Source of the DNA: Anaerotignum sp.
GTDB lineage: Bacteria; Bacillota; Clostridia; Lachnospirales; Anaerotignaceae
Reading direction: 5' to 3'
Length of the DNA stretch: 34,959 bases
Assembly: GCF_017483025.1 (NCBI RefSeq)
Contig: NZ_JAFUMA010000090.1
Span: forward strand, 1 to 34,959
Below are positions 15,432 to 22,922 of this stretch, piece by piece. Position 1 is the first letter of the stretch, and the number at the start of each line of letters is the position of its first letter. The notes under the pieces were generated by a model, which was not told the origin of the DNA, did no database searches, and was given only the letters and a program-made list of their open reading frames with translations. The position numbers were made by a program, and so were the translations under genes.

Positions 15432-16223
15432 TTATATACGGTAAACTTCTACCAGTACATTCAGCTTCTCATTAAATTCTCTCAAACGATCGATATCGTT
15501 GCTGTTCCATACATCTGTAAATTCTCTGTTGATGGCGTCCATATCTTCCAGTTTCAGCCTGAAATGCAGCTTCTGGATATTATCCAGAATGTTGGATGTC
15601 ATGTTTCTTCTGATCTCATTTAAACGCTGGGCATTGGTGATCTCTTCTCGGATGGTGGACATTTCCTGATCCAGATTAAAAGCCGCTTCCGCGCAGTTAT
15701 GCAGTCTGTCCTGCAGCTCCTGGGGGATATTGCCGCTGTATTTATAACGCAGGGAATGTTCCGCCGTCGCCCAGAAGTTCATCGCGTTCGTGCGAATCTG
15801 AATTTCCGCGAAAATTTCCCTGGGGCCCAACGCTGTACTCAAAGGGTATTTAATGATGATATGATAGCTGCGATAGCCGCTGTCTTTCGTATTCTTTATG
15901 TAGTCTTTTTCCTGCACGATGGTCATATCTGTACGGCAGCGCACCATATCTACCACCTTCTGGATATCCTCCACGAACTGGCAGAGGATACGGATACCGG
16001 CGATATCTTCTATCTCCTGTTCAATTCTCTCAGGAGGGATATGCTTTCTGCCTGCTTTATCCAGAATACTGGCAGGTTTTTTCAATCTGCCTGTGACAGA
16101 GTCGATGGGGGAATAAATGCCCAAATGGCGGCACTCTTTATCCAGATTTTTGAACTTTAGCAGCAATTCCTCCACCGCTTGCTCATAGGGGTAGAGCAAT
16201 TCCTTCCAATTTATGATTTCCAA
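15432..16223 (-). CDS. Small alarmone synthetase, (p)ppGpp synthetase (RelQ/YjbM type)
   Basis: The 263-residue protein has a RelA/SpoT synthetase domain (about 45-165) with EDIAGIRI, NTKDSGYRSYHIIIKYP and EIQIRTNAMNFWATAEHSLRYK, and no HD hydrolase or TGS/ACT regions. It should transfer pyrophosphate from ATP to GTP or GDP. The proposed start is TTG at 16223, since AAGGAGG lies 7 nt before it. The upstream in-frame ATG at 16268 has no ribosome binding site and lies in the predicted -10 box. The second half is helical, as in tetrameric small synthetases. It is the first of three genes. Confidence 0.88.
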   Translation of the reverse strand: MEIINWKELLYPYEQAVEELLLKFKNLDKECRHLGIYSPIDSVTGRLKKPASILDKAGRKHIPPERIEQEIEDIAGIRILCQFVEDIQKVVDMVRCRTDMTIVQEKDYIKNTKDSGYRSYHIIIKYPLSTALGPREIFAEIQIRTNAMNFWATAEHSLRYKYSGNIPQELQDRLHNCAEAAFNLDQEMSTIREEITNAQRLNEIRRNMTSNILDNIQKLHFRLKLEDMDAINREFTDVWNSNDIDRLREFNEKLNVLVEVYRI

Positions 16224-16266
16224 AAGGGTTCCTCCTTCGGCTAAATTGCCATATTTCTTCATTTTC

Positions 16267-16296
16267 ATTGTACTACAAAATTCTATGTCTGCGCAA
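16267..16296 (-). promoter_or_regulatory. Predicted promoter of the alarmone synthetase operon
   Basis: TTGCGC (16291-16296) and TACAAT (16267-16272) on the minus strand are separated by 18 bp. The -10 box covers the upstream ATG, which supports the TTG start at 16223. Confidence 0.5.
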
Positions 16297-16349
16297 TGGA
16301 AGAATTCCTTAAATTTCCCGAAATTTCGGCATTTTCTAAACTTTTTTGA

Positions 16350-16384
16350 AAAAAGAACGTCACACCCACTCTGAGCGTGACGTT
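16350..16384 (-). terminator. Terminator downstream of ptsI
   Basis: AACGTCAC and GTGACGTT form an 8-bp stem (16356-16384), with T-rich runs on both strands. Confidence 0.8.
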
Positions 16385-16387
16385 TTT

Positions 16388-18067
16388 TTATCTTTCCAGT
16401 AATTTTTTAACCTCTTTTTCCGTGCCTGCCGCCAGGACCCGCTTGGCAAATCCCTTCGCCTGTTTTTCCGTAAGCCCCCTTACCTGATAGCGCACAGCGG
16501 CAATTTCATTGGAGACCATACTGAATTCATCCAGCCCCATGCCAACCAGAATTGGCACGGCTCTTTCATCCCCGGCAAATTCCCCGCACATACCCACTTC
16601 CTTTCCTTCCCTGTGTCCCGCTTCAATGACCTTTTCCACTGCCCGCAAAACCGCAGGGTGGAAGGGACTATAGAGCTTCGTCAGCTTCTGGTTGCCCCTG
16701 TCCGCCGCAAGGATATACTGGGTCAGGTCATTTGTGCCAATGCTGAAAAAATCCACTTCCTTTGCCAATTCCTCCGCCACAAAAACTGCCGCAGGCGTTT
16801 CCACCATGATGCCCGTGCTGATGCTTTCCCGAAAGAGAACGCCCCGCTCCTTTAATTCCCGTTTACATTCTTCCAGTAATTCATTGGCTTTCCGAAACTC
16901 CTCCACGGAAACAATCATGGGATACATGATGCGGATATCCCCAAAGGCCGCCGCTCGCAGGATGGCTTTCAGCTGGGTCTTGAACACATCCCGCATATCC
17001 AGGCAAAAACGGATGGCCCGCCAGCCGAGGAATGGATTTTCTTCCTTTTCAAACTGATAATACGGGAGGGCCTTGTCCCCGCCAATATCCAACGTGCGGA
17101 TAGTGATAGGCTTCTTCAAAATTTCCGCCGCTTTCTTATAGATTTCAAACTGCTCCTGCTCCGTAGGAAAACGGCTGCTTTCCATATACAAAAATTCGCT
17201 GCGGAAGAGGCCGACCCCCTCTGCACCATGCTTCTTCGCCGCTTCCACATCCTTGATGCTGCCCACATTGGCATAGAGATGTACCTGCCGCCCATCGGTG
17301 GTCACCGCAGGTAGACGGTTCATTTCCTTCAGCTTCCGTTTCAGTTCTTTTTCCGCCTCCTGCTTTTCCGCATAGACCCGCTTCTGCAAATCATCAGGGG
17401 ATAGCAGCAGAAGTCCTTCGTTCCCATCCAGAATGACTTCTTCCCCTGCCTGCACCTTTTCCAGAATTCCTTCCATGCCTAATAAAGCAGGGATTTCCAG
17501 ACTGCGGGCAAGGATAGCCACATGGCTGGTTGCGCCGCCCTTGGCTGTCACCATTCCTCGGATGTAGCGAAAATCCATCTTCGCCGTATCAGAAGGATTC
17601 AGTTCTTCCGCAAAGAGAACGACCTTTTCTTTGATATTTCGAAACGGGTCATCATCTACTCCCTTCAATATCGCCATGATACGCCGACAGACATCCCGTA
17701 CATCCGCCGCCCGTTCTCGCAAATAAGCATCCTCCAGGCTTTCCAGCAGAGAGCAGGTCTCTTCCATCTGTTCCTCCAAGGCCCACTGGGCATTTTTCCC
17801 TTTAGATATCTTTTCATTCACCCCATCGATCAGGGTATCATCCTCTGCCATATCCAGATGGGCAGCGAAAATAGGATTCGTTCTCGCCAATGGGCGCAAA
17901 GCTTCCCTCGTCTGCTCTGCCGCCCGTCGGAAAGCCGCCTTTTCCCGCTCAATTTCATTTTCTTTGATTTCTAGATGTTCTGCCGCCAGATTTGGCGGCT
18001 GCACCAGAAAGGCACGTCCCATTGCCACACCTTTTGATGCCCTCTGCTCCGCTCTGATCTCTTCCAT
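16388..18067 (-). CDS. ptsI: PTS enzyme I, phosphoenolpyruvate-protein phosphotransferase
   Basis: The 559-residue protein is complete. The phosphorylated histidine is His182 in GGATSHVAI, and the C-terminal PEP-binding domain has FRSEFLYM, EVDFFSIGTNDLTQY and GMCGEFAGD. It moves phosphate from PEP to HPr, the first step of PTS sugar uptake. The frame allows ATG at 18073, overlapping the ptsH stop as ATGA, but GGAGG would lie only one base from it. The next ATG at 18067 has a 7-nt spacing and is chosen. Confidence 0.96.
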   Translation of the reverse strand: MEEIRAEQRASKGVAMGRAFLVQPPNLAAEHLEIKENEIEREKAAFRRAAEQTREALRPLARTNPIFAAHLDMAEDDTLIDGVNEKISKGKNAQWALEEQMEETCSLLESLEDAYLRERAADVRDVCRRIMAILKGVDDDPFRNIKEKVVLFAEELNPSDTAKMDFRYIRGMVTAKGGATSHVAILARSLEIPALLGMEGILEKVQAGEEVILDGNEGLLLLSPDDLQKRVYAEKQEAEKELKRKLKEMNRLPAVTTDGRQVHLYANVGSIKDVEAAKKHGAEGVGLFRSEFLYMESSRFPTEQEQFEIYKKAAEILKKPITIRTLDIGGDKALPYYQFEKEENPFLGWRAIRFCLDMRDVFKTQLKAILRAAAFGDIRIMYPMIVSVEEFRKANELLEECKRELKERGVLFRESISTGIMVETPAAVFVAEELAKEVDFFSIGTNDLTQYILAADRGNQKLTKLYSPFHPAVLRAVEKVIEAGHREGKEVGMCGEFAGDERAVPILVGMGLDEFSMVSNEIAAVRYQVRGLTEKQAKGFAKRVLAAGTEKEVKKLLER

Positions 18068-18069
18068 AC

Positions 18070-18330
18070 TCATCCCTCCAGAATATTCAGAAAGGCTTCC
18101 AGTTTTTCCACAGAGTGTTTATCCCCTTCCCCATCGGCAGAAAGAATCATTTCGCTTCCTTCCTTGGCCCCCAGAGTCAGTAGCTGCAGGATGCTGTCAG
18201 CAGCAGCCTTCTTCCCATTGTGTTCAATATAGACCTTGCAGGGCAGCTCCTTTGCAAAAGCAACCAGTTCGGATGCCGGGCGGGCATGGAGCCCTGTTTT
18301 ATTCTTTAAGATCACTTTTCTTTCGACCAT
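18070..18330 (-). CDS. ptsH: HPr phosphocarrier protein
   Basis: The 86-residue protein is typical HPr. His15 in NKTGLHARPA is the phosphate-carrying residue. Ser46 in AADSILQLLTLGA is the position phosphorylated by HPr kinase in Firmicutes, although the sequence after it (LQLL) departs from the usual IMGVM. Having both residues suits sugar transport and carbon catabolite control. AGGAGG precedes the start. Its stop is 2 nt from the preferred ptsI start, so the pair is translationally coupled. Confidence 0.95.
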   Translation of the reverse strand: MVERKVILKNKTGLHARPASELVAFAKELPCKVYIEHNGKKAAADSILQLLTLGAKEGSEMILSADGEGDKHSVEKLEAFLNILEG

Positions 18331-18382
18331 CTTTTCGACCTCCTAAAAATCGTTTCCCTTAGTTTCCCTGATTCCCTGAAAA

Positions 18383-18454
18383 TTATGAGTCCTTTTCTTC
18401 CGCTCCATTTTTGATAATCTTTTTCATATAATTCCACTTGGAATTACTTGACAT
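18383..18454 (-). CDS. Possible 23-codon small open reading frame upstream of ptsH
   Basis: ATG is preceded by AGAGGAG at a 5-nt spacing. The predicted peptide MSSNSKWNYMKKIIKNGAEE plus three residues is basic in the middle. It lies in the 160-nt space before ptsH and, if the divergent promoter at 18467-18496 is real, in the ptsH leader. It could be a leader peptide, a small protein, or chance. Confidence 0.3.
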   Translation of the reverse strand: MSSNSKWNYMKKIIKNGAEEKDS

Positions 18455-18476
18455 TGATTCTCCTCTGTGATATCTT
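18448..18476 (+). promoter_or_regulatory. Predicted promoter of the DUF2325-DUF3793-flavodoxin cluster
   Basis: TTGACA (18448-18453) and TATCTT (18471-18476) are separated by 17 bp. The predicted transcription start, near 18483, is 5 nt upstream of the 16-bp operator. Confidence 0.7.
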
Positions 18477-18496
18477 TAAGTCACAAAGTTAGTCAA
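18467..18496 (-). promoter_or_regulatory. Possible divergent promoter toward ptsH
   Basis: TTGACT (18491-18496) and TATCAC (18467-18472) on the minus strand are separated by 18 bp. The -35 box lies inside the 16-bp operator at 18488. This is weaker than the plus-strand promoter. Confidence 0.3.
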
Positions 18497-18503
18497 GGCT
18501 AAC
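18488..18503. promoter_or_regulatory. Operator 1 of the iron island (GTTAG-N6-CTAAC)
   Basis: GTTAGTCAAGGCTAAC has perfect 5-bp arms. It lies just past the predicted start of the DUF2325 transcript, where a bound repressor would block initiation. Confidence 0.7.
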
Positions 18504-18529
18504 TCAATAAGCAAAAAGGAGGTCATCCC

Positions 18530-18811
18530 GTGAGCGTAGTCATCGTAGGCGGCCACGACAGAATGGTTCGTCAATATATGGATATTTGCAAAAAATTCAA
18601 CTGCAAGGGCAAGGTTTTCACCCAGCTGCCCGGCAACTTCAAAGGACAGATCGGTCAGGCAGACCTCATTATCCTTTTCACCAGCACTGTTTCCCACATC
18701 ATGGTAAATGGCGCGGTACAGGAAGCAGAAAGAAACAATATCGCCATCGAACGCAGCCACAGCAGTTCTTCTTCTGCGCTGAAGCGTATTCTTGGTCAGT
18801 ATTGTGCATAA
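18530..18811 (+). CDS. DUF2325 family protein
   Basis: The 93-residue protein fits DUF2325. It has a Rossmann-like VVIVGGHDRMVRQY start, the DLIILFTSTVSHIMVNGAVQEA core, and a Ser-rich IERSHSSSSSALKRIL end. It starts with GTG, supported by AAGGAGG at a 7-nt spacing. The family has no assigned reaction. Here it opens a cluster with DUF3793 and a flavodoxin, under the same operator as the two ferrous-iron transport operons, which suggests a job in iron or metal handling (inference). Confidence 0.8.
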   Translation: MSVVIVGGHDRMVRQYMDICKKFNCKGKVFTQLPGNFKGQIGQADLIILFTSTVSHIMVNGAVQEAERNNIAIERSHSSSSSALKRILGQYCA

Positions 18812-18827
18812 ATATTTTTGATTATAA

Positions 18828-18843
18828 GTTAGCTTAAGCTAAC
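18828..18843. promoter_or_regulatory. Operator 2 of the iron island (perfect palindrome)
   Basis: GTTAGCTTAAGCTAAC is palindromic over all 16 bases. It lies just before the ribosome binding site of the DUF3793 gene. A TATAAG sequence at its left edge could be a -10 box, but no good -35 box was found. Confidence 0.75.
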
Positions 18844-18860
18844 CATATAGGAGGTACAAA

Positions 18861-19451
18861 ATGTCGGATTTTGAAAAAGATTTATTATACTTTGCCTCCC
18901 CCGCCCTTCTGGGCAGAAAACAGGCAAATCTCTTCTCCTTCCCTGTCACCTGTCTGACAGACTATCGTAAGGAGATCGAAAAATATAAAAAAGAACTGGC
19001 TCCCCTTGGCATCTCTGTAGAATATCTCTACAGCCGCCATCAGCGGGTATATCTCCTCATCTACCGTAAGGATATGCTCCTGCAGTATCTGAAACAGCCC
19101 GACGTAAAAGACTTTCTCATCCGAGAGGGCTATCCTCAGAATATCGGCGAAGAAGCATCCTTTCAGGAATGTATCTGCACCTTGCGTCAGCATATCCTGC
19201 AGGGCGATGAATTCCCCCACGAAGTCGGCTTTTTCTTCGGCTATCCCGCAGAAGATGTTTTCGCTTTCATCCGCGAAAAGGGCCGCAATTACAAGCTGGT
19301 AGGCGACTGGAAAGTTTACGGCGACGGCAAAGCCGCTCTTCGTACCTTCCGCAGCTATGCCAGATGCAGAAAAAGACTTATGGAACAGGCAGCCGCCGGC
19401 GCATCCATCGTGTCCCTTCTGGAACCCGTATGTGCCCATGCAGCTGTTTGA
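18861..19451 (+). CDS. DUF3793 family protein
   Basis: The 196-residue soluble protein matches DUF3793. It has an N-terminal half with LLIYRKDMLLQYL near residues 65-77, the family's FPHEVGFFFGYPAEDVFAFI at 118-137, and a basic C-terminal helix with a short Ala-rich end. AGGAGG precedes the ATG. Its function is unknown. The family is often found beside Feo genes and flavodoxins in Clostridia, as here, so a role in iron supply is a reasonable inference. It has six Cys in total but no clear metal-binding cluster. Confidence 0.8.
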   Translation: MSDFEKDLLYFASPALLGRKQANLFSFPVTCLTDYRKEIEKYKKELAPLGISVEYLYSRHQRVYLLIYRKDMLLQYLKQPDVKDFLIREGYPQNIGEEASFQECICTLRQHILQGDEFPHEVGFFFGYPAEDVFAFIREKGRNYKLVGDWKVYGDGKAALRTFRSYARCRKRLMEQAAAGASIVSLLEPVCAHAAV

Positions 19452-19484
19452 TATAAAAACTTACTTAACTAGGAGGCGTACATT

Positions 19485-19898
19485 ATGAAAAACGCAGTAA
19501 TTTATTGGAGTGGTACAGGCAACACAGCAGCTATGGCAAGAGCCATCGGCGCAGCTATGGGCGAAAATACAGAAATTTTCTCCGTAGATAAATTCACAGG
19601 CAACATTGCAGATTATGACAAGATCGCATTCGGTTGCTCCGCTATGGGCGACGAAGTTCTGGAAGAATCCGAATTCGAACCCTTCTTCACAGCCATCGAA
19701 GGTCAGCTGAAAGGCAAGAAAGTTGCTCTCTTCGGTTCCTACGGCTGGGGCGACGGTCAGTGGATGCGTGACTGGGCAGACAGAACATCCAAAGCAGGTG
19801 CAAACCTGTATGATGAAGGTCTGATCGTAAACGGCTTCCCCGAAGGCGACGCAAAAGTACAGTGCACAGCTTACGGCGAAGGCTTCGCAGCATATTAA
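19485..19898 (+). CDS. Flavodoxin
   Basis: The 137-residue protein is a short-chain flavodoxin. The FMN phosphate-binding loop is SGTGNT at 9-14, and the later FGSYGWGDGQWM stretch forms the second isoalloxazine loop. Flavodoxins replace ferredoxin when iron is short, or serve a dedicated reductase. Its place at the end of an operator-controlled cluster next to two feo operons suits the first role. AGGAGG precedes the ATG. It may share a transcript with the two genes upstream (33-nt gap). Confidence 0.92.
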   Translation: MKNAVIYWSGTGNTAAMARAIGAAMGENTEIFSVDKFTGNIADYDKIAFGCSAMGDEVLEESEFEPFFTAIEGQLKGKKVALFGSYGWGDGQWMRDWADRTSKAGANLYDEGLIVNGFPEGDAKVQCTAYGEGFAAY

Positions 19899-20001
19899 TA
19901 TGATAGATAGCATCTGATCTCAGATGTTTCTATAAAAACTCCTAAAATTAAACTCTCTATTATTTAAACTCAAAATTCTCCTCTATTATCTCTCTAACTA
20001 T

Positions 20002-20029
20002 AAAAAAGAGTCCGTAAGGGCTCTTTTTT
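20002..20029 (+). terminator. Terminator of the DUF2325-DUF3793-flavodoxin cluster
   Basis: AAAAAAGAGTCC and GGGCTCTTTTTT form a 12-bp stem (one G-T pair) with a GTAA loop, followed on the plus strand by T residues. It lies about 100 nt after the flavodoxin stop. From 20030 to 20296 I see no gene with a start and ribosome binding site, only a minus-strand frame open from about 20268 to 20107 with no good start. Confidence 0.85.
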
Positions 20030-20296
20030 ACTGCCCAATAACCCCCTTTTTTCTTTCAGACTGAACCACGATACATACAGAATCTGGGACTCTCCCCGCC
20101 TCCTTTCAAATCACCCCCTTCAGTCTGCTTTTATAAGCCCCTACAGCTAATTCTAAGCCACCATTTCCAATGCAGTACCCATCTACCGCCACAGGATCAA
20201 GCCTGCCACAGTGCCCCACATTGCCCGAGAACACAGTCCAAGTTTTGCATGTTAGCGCCGGTATGCACCAGATGTCACTTACTGATTTACGGCAAA

Positions 20297-20332
20297 TAAA
20301 AAAGCCGTCCTTATTTCTAAGAACGACTTTTT
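20297..20332 (-). terminator. Terminator of feo operon 1
   Basis: AGTCGTTCTTA and TAAGGACGGCT pair, with G-T wobbles, around a GAAA loop. The stem is flanked by AAAAA and TTTTTT on the minus strand. It lies 15 nt after the Cys-rich protein gene. Confidence 0.8.
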
Positions 20333-20346
20333 GAGATTCTTACTAC

Positions 20347-20511
20347 TTATTCGTCAGCATGACAACTGCATCCGCCTTCGCGTTTTTTTGCGCACATGCC
20401 TGCCTGAGGGCAGCCAATGCATACCACGCCGCGTTTCTTTTCTTTTCTGATGTAGAGCAATGCAGCTCCTATAATGATCAGAACGATCAATCCTAAAATA
20501 ATATCTGTCAT
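20347..20511 (-). CDS. FeoB-associated Cys-rich membrane protein 1
   Basis: The 54-residue protein has one membrane segment (about residues 4-20) and then a basic stretch (RKEKKR). Its Cys-rich end contains Cys31, Cys34, Cys40, Cys48 and Cys50 in CIGCPQAGMC and GGCSC. This is the pattern of the FeoB-associated Cys-rich family found behind feoB. It starts 18 nt after feoB1, with AGGAG upstream. The cysteines may bind Fe2+ or another metal at the inner membrane face, taking the place of FeoC (inference). Confidence 0.85.
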   Translation of the reverse strand: MTDIILGLIVLIIIGAALLYIRKEKKRGVVCIGCPQAGMCAKKREGGCSCHADE

Positions 20512-20529
20512 ACTGAAAACTCCTTTTAT

Positions 20530-22539
20530 TTACGCGTTTTTCGCTGCGCCTTTCAGAGCATATTCTGTAGCAATGCTTCTGTTTGCTTTCTTGATCAGGC
20601 TAACGATGATCGCTACGATCACGATTACAGCGATCAGGCCGGGAACGAAGCCTGCGCCCAAAGCGCCTGTTGTAACCAGTGTACCGATCTGGTATACCAG
20701 GAATGCAACTACGAAACCTGTTGCAAACTGCAGAGCGATACCGCCTGCCAGCCATTTTTTATCCTTAATTTCAGAGTTCATCGCACCCATTGCTGCGAAG
20801 CAGGGAGGTGTGTACAGGTTGAACATCAGGTAAGCCAGAGCTGCTACTTTTGTCAGGCCCATAACAGCTGCTACTTCATTTGCGCCGCCAACCAGAGCCA
20901 GTTCATCTGTATCGATGAAGTTAGAGATACCATATACTACAGCGATTGTACCAACAACGTTTTCTTTTGCAATGAAGCCTGTGATAGCCGCTGCTGCCAG
21001 CTGCCATGCACCGAAGCCCAGAGGGATCAGCAGCAGAGCAAAAGGAGAAGCGATTGTAGCCAGGATGGATGTGTGTTCCATACCTTCTTCAACCAAATTC
21101 AGGGACATATCGAATGTGGACATGATCTGAACAACTGCGTTACATACCAGAATGATTGTACCAGCTTTGATAATGTATGCTTTACCACGGGACAGCATGG
21201 ACATGAATGCCAGCTTCAGGCTGGGGATTTTATATTCAGGCAGTTCCATGATAAAGAAAGATTTTCTTACTTTGTGACCTGCAATTTTGTTTACCAGCAG
21301 TGCGCCGAACAGGATCAGCAGGATACCTACGAAGTACATCAGTGTACCAACCCAGGAAGCATCTGCGAAGAATACGCCTGCGAACAGAGCGATTACAGGC
21401 AGTTTCGCACCACAGGGCATGAAAGGTGTCAGCATCGCTGTTGCTCTGCGTTCTCTTTCTTTTCTGATCGTACGAGCAGCCATAACGCCGGGAATCGCAC
21501 AACCTGTACCGATAACGAAAGGAATTACAGATTTACCGGACAGACCTACTTTTTTGAAGATGGGGTCCAGAACAACGGATACACGCGCCATGTAACCACA
21601 GTCTTCCAGCAGAGCCATCAGGAAGTACATTACCATTACCAGAGGCAGGAAACCAACTACAGCACCTACACCACCAACGATACCGTCAACGATCAGAGCC
21701 TGCATGAAAGGAGAAGCGCCTTCTACCCATCCTGCAACTGTTTCGCCGAAGCCTTCGATCCAGCCTACCAGCACATCTGCGATCATGGGGCCTACTGTGG
21801 ACTGGGAAATATCGAATACCAGGAACATGACTACTGCGAAAATGATGATACCTGCAACAGGGTTTGTCAGGATCGCATCCAGTTTATCCTGGCTGTTCTT
21901 TTCTTTTGTCAGCACTTTTCTTGTTTCAACGGATTTTACGATGCCGTTTACGAAATCAAAACGCTTTCTATCAGATTCTACAACAGCTTCTTTATTTGTC
22001 AGGTCAACATTGCCTTCATCGTAAGGTGCTTTCTGTTCTTTGCCCTTCAGGGAAGCAGCTGTTTTCACAACTTCAGCCAAACCTTTGTCGTTCGCTGTAA
22101 TGGATACTGTCTTGATCACAGGACAGCCCAGCTTTGCGGACAGCAGTTCTGCGTCGATCTGTGTTTCTTTCTTTTCGTTTACGTCACTCTTGTTCAGGGC
22201 TACTACCACGGGAATACCCAGTTCCAGCAGCTGTGTTGTGAAGAACAGAGAGCGGCTCAGGTTTGTCGCATCCACGATGTTGATGATAACGTCAGGATTT
22301 TCGTTTTTCACATAAGAGCTTGTGATGCTTTCTTCAGATGTGAAGGGGGACATGGAATATGCACCGGGCAGATCGACTGCGATCAGCTCTTCACCTTCAT
22401 AGAAGTTCTTTTTGATGGGGCTTTCTTTTTTGTCTACTGTAACACCAGCCCAGTTACCAACGCGTTCGTTTCTGCCTGTCAGCGCGTTATACATAGTGGT
22501 CTTACCACTGTTAGGATTACCTGTCAAAGCAATTCTCAT
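20530..22539 (-). CDS. feoB: Ferrous iron transporter FeoB, copy 1
   Basis: The 669-residue inner-membrane protein has an N-terminal G domain with GNPNSGKT at 7-14, DLPG at 56-59 and NKSD at 116-119, a helical linker, and the two Gate domains with membrane segments. The conserved Cys in IGTGCAIPGVMAARTI and the PFMPCGAKLPV motif are present. It moves Fe2+ inward, driven or gated by GTP. AGGAGG precedes the start. It lies 121 nt downstream of feoA1, with a hairpin and an operator in between, so it may have partly separate control. It differs a good deal from copy 2. Confidence 0.96.
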   Translation of the reverse strand: MRIALTGNPNSGKTTMYNALTGRNERVGNWAGVTVDKKESPIKKNFYEGEELIAVDLPGAYSMSPFTSEESITSSYVKNENPDVIINIVDATNLSRSLFFTTQLLELGIPVVVALNKSDVNEKKETQIDAELLSAKLGCPVIKTVSITANDKGLAEVVKTAASLKGKEQKAPYDEGNVDLTNKEAVVESDRKRFDFVNGIVKSVETRKVLTKEKNSQDKLDAILTNPVAGIIIFAVVMFLVFDISQSTVGPMIADVLVGWIEGFGETVAGWVEGASPFMQALIVDGIVGGVGAVVGFLPLVMVMYFLMALLEDCGYMARVSVVLDPIFKKVGLSGKSVIPFVIGTGCAIPGVMAARTIRKERERRATAMLTPFMPCGAKLPVIALFAGVFFADASWVGTLMYFVGILLILFGALLVNKIAGHKVRKSFFIMELPEYKIPSLKLAFMSMLSRGKAYIIKAGTIILVCNAVVQIMSTFDMSLNLVEEGMEHTSILATIASPFALLLIPLGFGAWQLAAAAITGFIAKENVVGTIAVVYGISNFIDTDELALVGGANEVAAVMGLTKVAALAYLMFNLYTPPCFAAMGAMNSEIKDKKWLAGGIALQFATGFVVAFLVYQIGTLVTTGALGAGFVPGLIAVIVIVAIIVSLIKKANRSIATEYALKGAAKNA

Positions 22540-22608
22540 TTTGGTTTCCTCCTAGAAAAATAATCGTTCTTTTGTTTAGCCGAATCATAGTTTTATGTAT
22601 CAAAGATA

Positions 22609-22624
22609 GTTAGTAAGCACTAAC
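22609..22624. promoter_or_regulatory. Operator 3 of the iron island, between feoA1 and feoB1
   Basis: GTTAGTAAGCACTAAC has perfect 6-bp arms. No good promoter was found beside it, so it may be a secondary site or may control a weak internal promoter. Confidence 0.65.
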
Positions 22625-22641
22625 CCTCGAGGAAAATATAT

Positions 22642-22660
22642 GTGGTGAAAAATTCACCAC
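22642..22660 (-). terminator. Hairpin after feoA1, possible attenuator
   Basis: GTGGTGAA and TTCACCAC form an 8-bp stem with a 3-nt loop directly after the feoA1 stop. It is followed on the minus strand by ATATATTTTCC, a weak T run. It may reduce read-through into feoB1 or protect the feoA1 mRNA end. Confidence 0.45.
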
Positions 22661-22873
22661 TTATACCTCGATGGCTTCTGCCAGCAAATCATCAATAGTG
22701 TATCTGCCATCCTTGATGGATACCACACAACCACCCTTTACACGTCTAACGACTGTGATAGGTTCGCCGCTGTAGCAGCCCAGGGAAAACAGAAACGCAT
22801 CCATTTCTTCATCGTCTGTCACGATGCTTTTGATGATATATTCTACGCCTTCCTGTGCAGTTGTCAGGTTCAT
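22661..22873 (-). CDS. feoA: FeoA-type SH3-like protein, copy 1
   Basis: The 70-residue protein has the small beta-barrel FeoA pattern ending in RRVKGGCVVSIKDGRYTIDDLLAEAIEV. FeoA helps FeoB; the mechanism is not settled. The frame is open from an ATG 8 codons upstream, but that one overlaps the operator region and has no ribosome binding site. The ATG at 22873 has AGAGG at a suitable distance. It is the first gene of feo operon 1. Confidence 0.85.
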   Translation of the reverse strand: MNLTTAQEGVEYIIKSIVTDDEEMDAFLFSLGCYSGEPITVVRRVKGGCVVSIKDGRYTIDDLLAEAIEV

Positions 22874-22898
22874 ACTATCCTCTCGCTTTCTTACCATA

Positions 22899-22914
22899 AT
22901 TAGCCATAACTAAT
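22899..22914. promoter_or_regulatory. Operator 4 of the iron island, at the feoA1 transcription start
   Basis: ATTAGCCATAACTAAT has perfect 5-bp arms. It begins about 2 nt past the predicted start of the feoA1 transcript (near 22916). Confidence 0.7.
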
Positions 22915-22922
22915 CAACTAGA

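Noticed and set aside
18070..18073. ptsI start at 18073 with ATGA overlap
   Set aside because: The GGAGG would be only one base from this ATG; the ATG at 18067 has a normal spacing.
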